Positions 1-9,365 of a stretch of 64,000 nucleotides of DNA are shown here, piece by piece. Below the pieces are notes generated by a model, which did not search any database, was not told the origin of the DNA, and saw only the letters and a program-made list of their open reading frames with translations. Both the position numbers and the translations under genes were made by a program. The stretch is from contig CM061109.1 in assembly GCA_030770545.1 (NCBI GenBank), positions 4,092,001 to 4,156,000 on the forward strand, written 5' to 3'. The DNA is from Macropodus opercularis. Lineage: Eukaryota; Chordata; Actinopteri; Anabantiformes; Osphronemidae. Every line of letters starts with the position of its first letter. Within the stretch, counting starts at the first letter, position 1.

Positions 1-118
1 CTGTAACATTCACTGACCACTAAAGAAATTACAGAACGCGTCAGGTGACTAAACCATTTCACAGAGCTACACACACATTCTTCACCTACACATAGTTGCT
101 TCAGAACACTGGACTCAC

Positions 119-226
119 TCTGAATGGAGCGTCCGCTGTCTGCCTCCTGTCCCGGATGTCAGGCGGGAATCCAGTCCTGTTTCTGTGGAGCAGGTGGAAC
201 TTTTCCCTGGTGTCGACTGTAACCAT
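119..226 (-). other. Candidate minus-strand first exon in satellite (36 codons)
   Basis: From an ATG at 226 the minus strand is open for exactly 36 codons (starting MVT, ending APFR) and then meets GTGAGT at 118-113, a consensus splice donor. Without splicing the frame stops five codons later. The ATG, the open frame and the donor are present in every complete monomer I checked, including the variant copy near 55887-56014. The related module at 619-780 has lost the ATG and gained a stop but keeps its GTGAGT (632-627). I do not recognise the peptide. A possible partner exon is at 1197-1295. It may equally be chance. Confidence 0.3.
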
Positions 227-267
227 CAGTCTGGACTCAGGCGCCGGTCAGCAGACTGTCCATCACA

Positions 268-275
268 CTTTTATA
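268..275 (-). promoter_or_regulatory. Minus-strand TATA box in satellite monomer
   Basis: The minus strand reads TATAAAAG here. The same octamer recurs at the same offset in other monomers, for example 1861-1868 and 30882-30889. The copy in the monomer from 62166 reads TATAAATG instead. It lies about 42 bases upstream of a minus-strand ATG and 150 bases upstream of a GTGAGT splice donor, a spacing suitable for a Pol II promoter and short first exon. Promoter activity is inferred only. Confidence 0.4.
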
Positions 276-601
276 CTACAAAATAAAACCAATATAAATC
301 AAATTAATCAAAATACAAGCTAGGTTTAACACAAAGGTACATGTAAGTAGACACAGAAGTTTTAAAGCTATGCCCAAATCAATGCTTTGCCCCAACCTAC
401 AGGGAACTACTGTAATCTGTCAATACCCAAAGCATTTATTCTATACATTTGCACTTTCAGTCCAAAACCTGTTAACTAATGATCAGTAGCCTGAGCATCA
501 CAGAGAGGAGACTTGTTGGCTCTCGCCTCAACAATGAGTTTATGTTACAAGTTCAGAGGTTCATCGTAAAATACTGTGATGTAATTTCAGTTTGTATGTG
601 A

Positions 602-609
602 TATAAAAG
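602..609 (+). promoter_or_regulatory. Plus-strand TATA box in satellite monomer
   Basis: A TATAAAAG octamer on the plus strand, pointing away from the minus-strand TATA box at 268-275. It is retained in other monomers (about 31216, 57987). About 190 bases downstream is an ATG (794) opening 49 codons (starting MSWKNLL). Among eight copies of that frame region the differences I could see change amino acids (I/V, R/Q, S/L, G/A), so I do not call it a gene. Confidence 0.35.
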
Positions 610-1196
610 ATGGTTCATAACACTGTACTCACTGTGAACGGAGCATCCGCTGTCCGCCTCCTGTTCCGAACATCAGGCGGGAATCCAGTCCTCCTTTTTC
701 TGTTTAGAGGAACCTTTCCCTTGTGTCGACTGTAACCCTCAGTCTGGACTCAGGCGTCAGTCGGCAGACTGTCCGTCCAACTTCTGACACCAAGATGTCG
801 TGGAAAAACCTTCTTCAAATGCTGGAACATACTGAGAAAACTAGAGGAGCATGTTGGTGTAATGAACCAGCTCAACGTTTAATACGTGCTGGCATGAGGA
901 AGACATCCTACAGCGAACCACTGTCTTCTGATGGATGTTAACACCAGAGCTTCTTATATATTGTAACACAATGGTTTAGCCACCCCTCGCATGCTACCTG
1001 CTGTCTAAACGCATGTTCCATTTGGACAACACACCAACCTGGTAAAGCTTCTAACTTCCCCATTTTGTTCCCTGTGGTTGTGTAGATTCACTTGGGCCGG
1101 TGCTTAAACTTTCAATGGGCTTATCATTCACACAGGGGTTTTCACTCACACTGATCTTCCCATCTCATCGTATGGTTGGATCTTATCACACATACT

Positions 1197-1295
1197 CTAA
1201 CTTTGGGTGACTCTCTTCAGCCAGGTAGTTTGTATGACACATTCGTTCCGAGCAACGTACCCTGTAGTGTGCTTATCAGCAATGCACACGGGACA
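1197..1295 (-). other. Candidate minus-strand second exon in satellite (32 codons)
   Basis: The minus strand has a CTCCTTCAG acceptor-like end at 1304-1296, followed by 32 open codons beginning CPVCIADKH and a TAG stop. It would join in phase with the 36-codon frame ending at 1712 in the next monomer (exon 1819-1712, intron about 416 bp), giving a 68-residue peptide. I see no AATAAA close downstream and do not recognise the product. The frame is present in each monomer inspected. Splicing is a prediction. Confidence 0.2.
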
Positions 1296-2647
1296 CTGAA
1301 GGAGTCATCGCAAAGCTTATGATGTTATTATATCAGTCATACGCCCATTTTATTCAGATGGGACATCCCTAGATGTATGAATGCTCTAAAACATAAAATC
1401 AACTCAAATAAAACTAAATACAAGCTAGGTTTACCACAAAGTGACACAAATGAAGACAAAAAAAATCTGCTTTAAAACATAGGCCACAATGTTGCTGAAC
1501 TTTTTCTTACACATGTGGTCGATTCTCTTTAAACCCATAATGACTTACACAACGTAAGACTTCAGTATTTGTAATATCCTACATGTAACTTCACTGTAAC
1601 ATTCACTGACCACTAAAGAAATTACAGAACGCGTCAGGTGACTAAACCATTTCACAGAGCTACACACACATTCTTCACCTACACATAGTTGCTTCAGAAC
1701 ACTGGACTCACTCTGAATGGAGCGTCCGCTGTCTGCCTCCTGTCCCGGATGTCAGGCGGGAATCCAGTCCTGTTTCTGTGGAGCAGGTGGAACTTTTCCC
1801 TGGTGTCGGCTGTAACCATTAGTCTGGACTCAGGCGCCGGTCAGCAGACTGTCCATCACACTTTTATACTACAAAATAAAACCAATATAAATCAAATTAA
1901 TCAAAATACAAGCTAGGTTTAACACAAAGTTATATGTAAGAAGACACAGAATTTTTAAAGCTATGCCCAAATCAATGCTTTGCCCCAACCTACAGGGAAC
2001 TACTGTAATCTAATCTTAATACCCAAAGCATTTATTCTATACAGCTGCATTTTCAGTCTAAGTATGAGCGTTGTTGAGGTATGACGTTGAACATTTTATT
2101 AATAAAGTAAAACAACATAGATCTTGTATCCTGACATACGAATGAAATATTTATCTCAGCATCACTGGACACTGGACTAAACGTTTCAAGTTGGTAAAAC
2201 TTCCATGCTAACATTTAGCTAAGGTTTCATTCAGTTTTCTCATTTACATTGATAAGTTGCAACAAAACCTGCACATTTCAGTCTAATCTTGTTCAGGGTG
2301 AAAGTAAACAAAAACACCTTCACATGACACAAACAGGTAAAGTACATGAACTATGTCCTCAACTGATCAGAAAACAGAAGTGAAATGAACATTTTTATCA
2401 GCTGTAGAATGTCTTACCTCTGTGTCTCTGTCTTCATGGGGAGGATCTGGTACCGTCTGGTTTAGGACCCCAGGGTCACGTGATGTCGTCAAACACAAGC
2501 TGTTCATCCTCCAGCAGCACAGATAGTGGACCTGGTTTACAACTGTTGTTGAAAGAGCATCATAAAGAGCAGCGCTGAGGAGCCGATGCTAAAGTCAGAC
2601 ACGCTGGGAAAAACGCTTCAGTACAGGCCGCGTACAGGGCAGACGCT

Positions 2648-2659
2648 GCCCCCTCGTGG
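2648..2659 (-). promoter_or_regulatory. CTCF-like motif (unit A, satellite-proximal)
   Basis: The minus strand reads CCACGAGGGGGC, which fits the CCASYAGRKGGC core of the vertebrate CTCF motif. It lies about 600 bp inside the unit, between the two exon-like repeats. Binding is inferred from motif match alone. Confidence 0.45.
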
Positions 2660-3044
2660 ACAAATACAGGAATGATCCTCCATGACAGTTTTCTAGTGTG
2701 ACCCATGACTTGATCGGTTTTCGTTTCAATAAGGTAACACTCTAATGTTTTAATAGAGCATGTCAAAAAGAAAACATGGAAAACGATAGCAAGCACTGAC
2801 ATGATAAGTAGTTTTTCAGGTGAAACAAACGTCCAATAGTAACCAAATCACAATAGTAAAAAAAACGTCACAATACACACAATAAGCAGTTCAAGACATT
2901 TCTCAGCTGATCAGAATGCATAGCACAAATAATATACAAATATTTTTTATCTCAGCATAAAATGTCTTACCTCTGTTTCTCTGTCTCGGTGGAAATGATA
3001 TGACTGGTACCAGTTTCATCTGTTTAGCCGACTCCACAGTTACG

Positions 3045-3052
3045 TGACGTCA
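3045..3052. promoter_or_regulatory. CRE palindrome TGACGTCA (unit A)
   Basis: A perfect cAMP-response-element palindrome embedded in TTACGTGACGTCATCAAC, between the minus-strand exon-like segment and the plus-strand YY1-like start at 3171. The layout suggests a bidirectional promoter. Confidence 0.5.
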
Positions 3053-3170
3053 TCAACCGCCGATCTAGCAGTTGATATTCTCAGCCCATCAGATTCAAGC
3101 TACCGAGTAACCATGACGACCATGGCGCAGAGGCACTCGGGAAAAACGTGTTGCATTGATAACATCCAAT

Positions 3171-3268
3171 ATGGCGGCGTCCGGAACTGGCACACGCTCT
3201 ACCATTTCAGAAACATGTAAAGCTGTAGCAACCGACAGAAAAGGAGAATAAGAAAAAAAGCTGGACAG
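3171..3268 (+). other. YY1-like start with short ORF and splice donor (unit A)
   Basis: CAATATGGCGGCG at 3167-3179 matches the YY1 core (AANATGGCGGC), the type that overlaps the start codon in many vertebrate promoters. The ATG at 3171 opens 26 codons (begins MAASGTGTR, ends RKGE, TAA at 3249-3251). A strong donor CAG/GTAGGT follows at 3269. Unit B keeps the frame with four or more amino-acid changes. The frame closes before the donor, so this looks like a 5' exon with an upstream ORF, or a relic. Confidence 0.4.
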
Positions 3269-3488
3269 GTAGGTGGCCTCCTCAGTGACATGTTTACTGT
3301 GTACAGTAGCACTGCTAGATGTTTGAATATACAATACGTAAAGCTAAAGTAGCAATGTCGCTAACAAGCTAACCTAAGGCTAACTGCTGACAATATTTAC
3401 ACAACCACTGTATAACAAGGTTTGGACCATTTTGTTAGCAGTGTATCAACCAGACTGTGTTTCAGTTGCACATGTGTCCTTCCACAGA

Positions 3489-4140
3489 ACTCTGGTAGAT
3501 AATTAATAAGCATGTAAATTCAATCCTTAGTTTATGTATTAAATGAACTGTATATCTTTTTTGCCTTTATTTCATAACTTATGTCTGAATGTGTTACAAG
3601 TTAGCAACGTGCTCTGGTTTGTACTTGGGGCTATGGTAGAAACATTATCTGTAGTCCCAACAGCTGTGCAGCATGCAAGCAAGTGTTGCACACAGCTTGG
3701 TAACGCAGAGACAAAAGAAGATGTTCAGTCAAAAAAAAGGGTAAAATGTCAACAAAACCCACTCCCTGTTAAAGCTGCTGTCAGGATGTGAGCACCATCA
3801 TTTATACTGATGAGGTGAAAACGTATTATGGACGTGTGTGCCACATTATTACAGTGTTTTTTGTGCAGTAGACAAGACGGAAAAACATGCTCAGACAGAT
3901 GAAGATATTTTAAGCACCTATCGATACTGATTGTTGCTGATACTTACTACTTACTTACTTACAGCTTATTAATCTGTAAAGATGTGGTATCTATCTGTTG
4001 TTAATAAGTTTTACTTTTTCCCCTCAATTCCAGGTAACAGACAAGCAGACTCCTGCAGTGGCAGTTGAGAGTGAGATGCCCCCTGCTTCCAGTAAGATGT
4101 TAATAATCAGGTAAAGAAGTAGGGCCATCACTGTGGTCAC
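3489..4140 (+). repeat. Inverted-repeat segment a (unit A, left arm)
   Basis: Matches 20087-20660 in inverse orientation, with interrupted but clear identity (for example TTAGCAACGTGCTCTGGTTT at 3601). It contains a possible exon at about 4034-4091: CAATTCCAG acceptor, open frame VTDKQTPAVAVESE, then a GTAAG donor. A longer open frame at about 3600-3791 ends VKAAVRM. I recognise neither product. Confidence 0.75.
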
Positions 4141-6149
4141 AAGTCATGGTTGTTGCTCTGTGCTGTGTGTAGTTTCAATATAATAATAATAGGAAGCTGA
4201 ACACACTACTTATAGTGGCAGCACTTCAAAACGTGATCCGTTTTCATTGCAGTATCTTTGCGTCTCCACAACGTTTTAGTTTTTTTTCCGCAAAAAGCTC
4301 TGAATTGTTATCTGAAAAACAGCGTTTTTGTCTTACAACTATCTTCCGTTCACTGCAAAGTTATAATGGCCGTGTCTTGTGTTTGATGTTGAAAGGCTTT
4401 AAAGACAGCAGGCATCTCCCAAAATATCTACACACACACTGTATCACGTCTGCTGTGATATAAATATCTCCACATATTTCTGTGGCCGCGATGTAATTAA
4501 TATATGATACTTTGCACTTTTAAAAATGTGCATATAACTATTCTGTTGTCACAATTTCTGCCGGTAAGTGAACTTCACTATAATGTTTGTCTCTTGTAGA
4601 GAATTTCTGTATGAAGCCTTCTCTATGGTAAATAATCCAACAGTGTTGTTTAGATACAGTGAGTGAAAACAGGGAACGTTTGATCACATCGCTTCCCACA
4701 GCAGGTGTATTGATATGTTAATGTTCACTCCTCACCTTGGCTTCAGCCGCCAAGCGGTGAAAGGCTGCTGAGAAGCCACCACGTTTTACAGGAGCCTTCC
4801 TGGTTTGTAAACTGCAGCATCGTCAGAAAAACGCACAGTTAAAGCTCCTCATTCAAGCTGCACCGTCATTGTTACCATTGTATCAATTGTTCACCCAAAT
4901 TATAGCGAAGGCTGACTGGCGGCTCAATGACTGATCGCCTTATTCTGACTGTGATGACTTTGCGCTTCCTCCAGTAAAAATCAACAATAAAAAATGAAGG
5001 GTCTAAAGGTTTTCAGCTGAACTTTCAGTCCTTTGCTGCTGCAGCCAAGGTGAGAATTCTCGTTTCCATCTGACTGCAACGATCTTAACGTGTGGGAGGG
5101 GACGTCTTTGCCTTTAGCTGGATGTCGGTGGAGATTCTCAGTCATCCAGCTGAGGTTGTCTGAAAGTTGATTCATACATGTGTGTTTTTTTACACGTATT
5201 TAAAGTGGATGGTTGTGTGGAGTTTATTTATTTAAGGTGTCTGTATGTAACCAACAAACTGAATGAATGACGACATTAACATCGATAAATTCGTCCCCAG
5301 ATCCTGAGCTAAACAACAGTGCGTATTTCTTGTCTAGTGTGTCCCAACACCGTGTTTTGTCAAGGAGTGAATCGTCTGAAGCGTCTTTTAATTCATACAT
5401 TTTGTGTATTGGTCTCCGCTGGACTCATCACGTCCTGTCAGCTTGTGGGCGCTGGTGGCAGCAGCTCACTTCAGTTCACAAAGCGCAGAAGACAAGGTAA
5501 ACAAAACAGTTATGTCAAGCATTATATCTTTCAAACACGCGTCCATATGTCTGTTATGAGTTGATTAAAAGGAGATTTTAGAAATTAAAATCAGGCAGAA
5601 ACTCGGGTCGCCAAAACGGGAACCGCTGAACTACACAAGACACCGCCAGGGTGGCTTCACAGGTGTTCTTGTCTGAATGGATGTAGCCGCCATTGAATGA
5701 GATTTTCTTGTATAAATTTCCATTTTAGTGAACCTTACTCTTTTATTGAGTTGGGAGTTTATATTATAACGTCTGATAACTACATAAATAAAGAATTCAC
5801 AGAAATCCTCGGTACAGTACTGTGTGGTTGTAGGACTAGCCATGACCGGCTATAAGTGTCAGCCCATCGCCACCTACAGGTCATTTAGACGTAACACACG
5901 CTGTGCCTCTGCAAAAATGCAGTGGAAACGTGGCAGAAATGACAAACCAACGCGGTGGAATACGACACTTTTAACAGCTACCACTGTATTTCGTACAGAT
6001 TTGAGTCAGGGTTTTGTGTGGAACTGTGTTTAATTTGTGGTTGAAGCCATGGTTAACCTGATGAACATGTTGGTTCTCTTTCGCTCATGGGGCCCTTGCA
6101 GGGAGTGAACTGTAGCTCATACGTTTAGGATACTACTTTGTGCCCTGGA
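4141..6149. other. Unrecognised sequence (unit A)
   Basis: About 2 kb with no reading frame longer than 82 codons and no transposase or reverse-transcriptase motif. This stretch is missing from the inverted copy at the right of the unit, where segments a and b are directly joined near 20090. Compared with unit B it contains about 0.13 kb extra at 4884-5023. I cannot assign a function. Confidence 0.6.
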
Positions 6150-6395
6150 TTTCATTTTTACATCATTGGTGTAACACCTGTTGTTATCAAACCTTAAGTT
6201 CTTCTTATTATAATTGTGCATTTCTTCATCTGTTGTACATTCAAAGTATTGTTTTAAATGTGATCCATGGCACCAATTGATATGTTGCTGTGATACTTAC
6301 TGTTATCCCTAGAAAAGGCCACATCATCTTGTCAGTTTTAATGTAGTTGCTTTTTCAGGGATCATTTTCATCCAGTAATAGTTTTAAATTCTATT
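6150..6395 (+). repeat. Inverted-repeat segment b (unit A, left arm)
   Basis: Matches about 19850-20090 in inverse orientation (for example CTAGAAAAGGCCACATCATC here against GACGTGGCCTTTTCTAGGGA there). It ends right at the piggyBac left end. The inverted partner has no piggyBac at the corresponding place, so it behaves as the near-empty site. Confidence 0.75.
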
Positions 6396-6397
6396 AA

Positions 6398-8289
6398 CAC
6401 TAGAAGTCCCAGAGAGCAGCCATTTGGCTTTTCTACCTATAAAACCCGCAGGACAGCCGATGGGCTGGAAGTCTTTAGGCTAATATCCTTAATCAGCTGT
6501 GAACAGTTGCTTTTGTTATGTAAACAATGTGGGGCCATGCTGAACCACTTCAAGGAAACTTGTGTTTCACTTCATCTTAGGGAGAAATCAACACATGTTT
6601 TTTTCCTTTGTTGCTGAGGTTTATTGATAAAAATAGTACAAAATAAAAAAAAGAAACCAACCATTTGTACACATATTTACAAATAATATTAAAAAGTGAG
6701 TGAGTACATTCCAGCAATCACTCACAATCCTGGCACTGCCATTGTATCTCCCGTCTGCATTTACCACATGTGTATCTGTAGTAGTGAACACATCGCACAG
6801 TGGCATGATTGTTCTTGCCTTGGTGTTTGACCTGACACATGGCTCTTTTTCCAGGGCTTGGTGTGGAGGGTTGTGTCCGAAGCAATTGTTCTTTTCTTGC
6901 CTTCTTCGCACACATATGAGAGTTAGCCAACTCTCTTGCAAGCTCCACCAGGAAGTCCACCCGTCTTTCCTGCATTCAGGTGCCTGCTTGATACAGCACA
7001 TGTGCATTCAGTGCTGTCATGTCAATCATGTTATAGAACACGGCAACTGTCCAGCGCCGTGTCCCTGTGCGGACAGTGTACTCCCGCACCATCTGGTCCA
7101 TCACATCCACGCCGCACTTTGTGGTGTTGTAAAGAGTGACAGTGTTTGGCTTCCTTTTGGTGGTATTATCAGTCTGAATCACGCTGTGCATGCTGCTAAG
7201 AATGTAGACGGTCTTCTTCCGTTTGGGTGCATACGCCGTCAGTGTAGCAGCAGTGGTTGAAAACACCTAATAAATAAGATAAATAGTTGTTTTCATAGCA
7301 CTTTTACACACAATGACAAACTTGGCGGTGGTGATTCTAAAAATTAGAAACACTTAAACATAGAACCACAAAAGACGTGCAACATACCTGAGTGGTGAAT
7401 TCATTGCGATCTGTGTGTCTAGCGGATTGAGGGATTTCCCGGCGAATCTTGTTGACTGTGCCGAGGATGGTGGTTTTCCAGCTAAGAAGTTTATGCGCAA
7501 GTGACAGCGATGTGAAGAAAATTGTCCGTGGTAACCACTGGGACGACTAGGGTCCTTGCCAAGATATGGGAGGACATTACAAATGTACTTGGATTTTAGG
7601 TCGCAAGCCACCCAAAACTTGATCCCAGGTTTGGTCAGGTTTAGTTGCAATATACTGCAAGTTCATCAACGGTGATATGTAGACCAGGGTTGTTGGATGT
7701 GATGCAATTGGTGACAAATGATCCCCACACACTGGAAATGGCAGCAAACTTATCAGTCTTTGTTCGATCACCCTGGGTGGACCTGTCATCAAAGCGTAGG
7801 TGTCGCATGATGTCTTGGAAGCGGTTTTGCGGCATTGTTCCAATGATATTTGGGTTTCCCAGGTTTGCTAACCAGCAGTCACGTAGTGATGGAACCTTGG
7901 TAAGCCCCCGCAAGATGACAATTGCAATAAATGCCATTAGTTCAGGGAGGGCCATGAACCAATGAACATGCTCCGTTTCCTGTGCATGTTGAATAGTCCA
8001 TTCTTGAATGCTATGAAGCATGTCAAGAGTGATGAAACACAGGAAGCTCTGAAGGCGACTCGAGATACTTTTTCTTAGCCGGTCAATCAAGTTCTCTGCT
8101 TTTAGCAGCAATCCCTCCCCCACACATACAAACAAGCCACCAGCAACCATTCACACACACACCCCCAACCCCCCTGCAGATTGCTCAGGTAATGACCATA
8201 TTTACACATGAATTGATGCTAATGGTAGCCAAAAGACTAGCCACTTAGCATCCACTTGGCTAAAGGAGGGTTACAAATCTCTGGGACTT
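6398..8289 (-). mobile_element. Dead piggyBac-family transposon (unit A)
   Basis: The left end is flanked by TTAA (6394-6397) and begins CACTAGAAGTCCCAGAG. The right end carries the inverted inner terminal repeat CTCTGGGACTT (8279-8289), but the outermost six bases and the second TTAA are gone, replaced by L2 3' sequence from 8290. TTAA target use is characteristic of piggyBac. The element is 1.9 kb, a little under the usual 2-3 kb, and has lost internal transposase sequence. Confidence 0.82.
6718..8150 (-). pseudogene. piggyBac transposase pseudogene (unit A)
   Basis: Read on the minus strand, in order: an N-terminal DDE_Tnp_1_7 part (8150-7641) with MALPELMAFIAI, an RHLRFDD block and the first catalytic aspartate in HITVDEL; LQYIATKPD in a second frame; GIKFWVACDLKSKY in a third (7630-7540); a TDNF-like block whose frame breaks; a probable intron with donor CAG/GTATGT near 7387 and TTAG acceptor near 7267; NTTKCGVDVMDQM with a later catalytic aspartate (7140-7100); and a C-terminal cysteine-rich zinc-binding domain (CGKCRREIQWQCQDCE) ending at 6718. 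At least three frame breaks and a missing block after the first aspartate make it inactive. Transposase excises and inserts the element at TTAA in the nucleus. Confidence 0.88.
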
Positions 8290-8474
8290 TTCCTCTACAC
8301 TGTTGCTATTAAAATGTACAATTTATTGATTGGCTACAATTAAAAGCTTGTTCTATGTGGGATTTGTTGGGTCTAGTTGTGTAAGGTCTCAAATCTTACT
8401 TGTAAAGTGCCTTGAGATAACTGATGTAGTGGATTGGTGCTATATAAATAAAGTTGATTTGAATTGAATTGAAA
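8290..8474 (+). repeat. L2-type LINE 3' end fused to piggyBac (unit A)
   Basis: Matches the 3' UTR of the L2 at 52240-52423 (GCCTTGAGATAACTGATG, TATATAAATAAAGTTGA and a TTGAA-repeat tail). It starts abruptly at the piggyBac inner terminal repeat. The inverted partner at 29062-29570 has a longer L2 3' end, so this copy was truncated by the fusion. Confidence 0.8.
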
Positions 8475-9074
8475 ACTTAATCTATTTTTATTTCACTTTT
8501 TATCCTTTATCCTTTCCTCTACATGATCCTGGATGAGAATCCTCTGTGTCCCGATCAGTCCTGCGCCTGGACTGTTACTGCAGCTTTAACCTGAGAGCAG
8601 ATAGCTGAGAAAAGATAGATAACAAAAACACCACATTCAGTCTGGAACAGCTGAACCTGTCACCAATAACAACCAGCTCCTCCTTTGCTTGGGTTTAAGA
8701 TTGAGCTAAGATGGTAAATTATTATTACATTATATAACATCAACGAAAAGCATCAGACATTTCTCATGGTCAGTCTGTAAAACCTTGTTTCAGTCAGTCA
8801 GTCGGGTCTTTATGTCATGAGCTCAGGTTTTATTGTGTACGTGAGCTGGGAGGGAGACCTCCTGCTCAGAATGAACTGCAGTTTGGCTACTCGTCCTGCT
8901 GAAGGAATCAGCAGTGTCGCTTAGGGGGCCCCCTCCTCCATGATGGTAGACGCTGGTTCCATGTGTTTTCCTGCAGAAAACACTTAAGTGTAAACTAATG
9001 ATCTGATTTTCATGGGATCTCTTATCCATTAGTTACCATTAGTCACTAAAGCAAAGCTTCATGCAATGTTAAAC

Positions 9075-9077
<3 letters not shown>

Positions 9078-9114
<37 letters not shown>

Positions 9115-9137
9115 CCACACACACACACACACACACA
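9078..9137. repeat. (CA)n microsatellite (unit A)
   Basis: About 60 bp of CA dinucleotides with a short CCCC interruption. It lies in the 221-bp stretch (about 9000-9220) that is absent from unit B. Confidence 0.95.
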
Positions 9138-9365
9138 GAGTCTGTCACACACACTTTCATAGCACTACCTTATTTGTGTTTTATTGTAACTTCCTGATCT
9201 GATATGGTATCTGCTCACTAGACAAAATATTTTCCCAGGCTTCTCGCAGTCACGGTCACTATTTTCCATTTTTCAATCATTCTATGTAATACTGTTATCT
9301 TTAACACAGTCACTCTGCCACCTCTGTTGTTGCTGATAACCTTGCTGAACACTCAGTAGCTGGGT

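Larger units (their letters stand above)
1..1593. repeat. Exemplar satellite monomer with diverged internal modules
   Basis: The monomer is built from diverged internal repeats. A module of about 160 bp at 102-265 (CTGGACTCACTCTGAATGG onward) is repeated at about 619-780 (CTGTACTCACTGTGAACGG onward), roughly 80% identical by eye. A second family, centred on ATACAAGCTAGGTTTA, occurs at about 281-345 and 1385-1450. The 1594-bp period is therefore a higher-order unit made by older, smaller duplications. Confidence 0.75.
1..2055. repeat. Satellite block 1 (1594-bp monomer family)
   Basis: One complete monomer (1-1593) and the first part of a second (from 1594) before the sequence drifts into unit A at about 2010-2060. 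The anchor CTGTAACATTCACTGACC occurs at 1 and 1594. Reading frames of 72-75 codons on the plus strand recur in every monomer, but they start at TTG or GTG and show no sign of constraint. I regard the block as non-coding satellite. The right boundary is gradual: the last recognisable satellite sequence is around the AAAGCATTTATTCTATACA stretch near 2030. Confidence 0.9.
2411..3060 (-). promoter_or_regulatory. Promoter-like region with two diverged minus-strand exon-like repeats (unit A)
   Basis: Two related segments (about 2340-2500 and 2880-3060) each read, on the minus strand, as a promoter-proximal exon ending in CAGAG followed by the donor GTAAGAC (2417-2411 and 2970-2964). Each has an ATG shortly upstream: the first gives MKTETQR (ATG at 2437), the second begins MKLVPV. 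Upstream of each is a related GTGAYGTCRTC element: CACGTGATGTCGTC in the first and a perfect CRE in the second. Transcription would run left, into the satellite. I find no downstream exon with confidence. Confidence 0.35.
8290..9137 (+). repeat. Inverted-repeat segment c (unit A, left arm)
   Basis: The L2 tail plus about 660 bp of flank, matching 28686-29245 in inverse orientation (for example GGTTCCATGTGTTTTCCTGC, and TTAAACCTG before the CA run). Because the match continues beyond the LINE into flanking sequence, it is a segmental inverted duplication and not two separate insertions. Confidence 0.75.

Noticed and set aside
96..941. Recurring 75- and 72-codon plus-strand frames in every satellite monomer as possible genes
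   Set aside because: They begin at TTG or GTG. The only ATG-started part (49 codons) differs among copies by amino-acid replacements, and one partial copy (29811) is frameshifted. No family resemblance.
6700..7260. 186-codon plus-strand frame
   Set aside because: It is the antisense shadow of the piggyBac transposase C-terminal region; the same holds at 38523-39083.
9078..9137. CA microsatellite as a Z-DNA or recombination element
   Set aside because: Ordinary vertebrate microsatellite; absent from unit B without any linked rearrangement beyond the 221-bp deletion.
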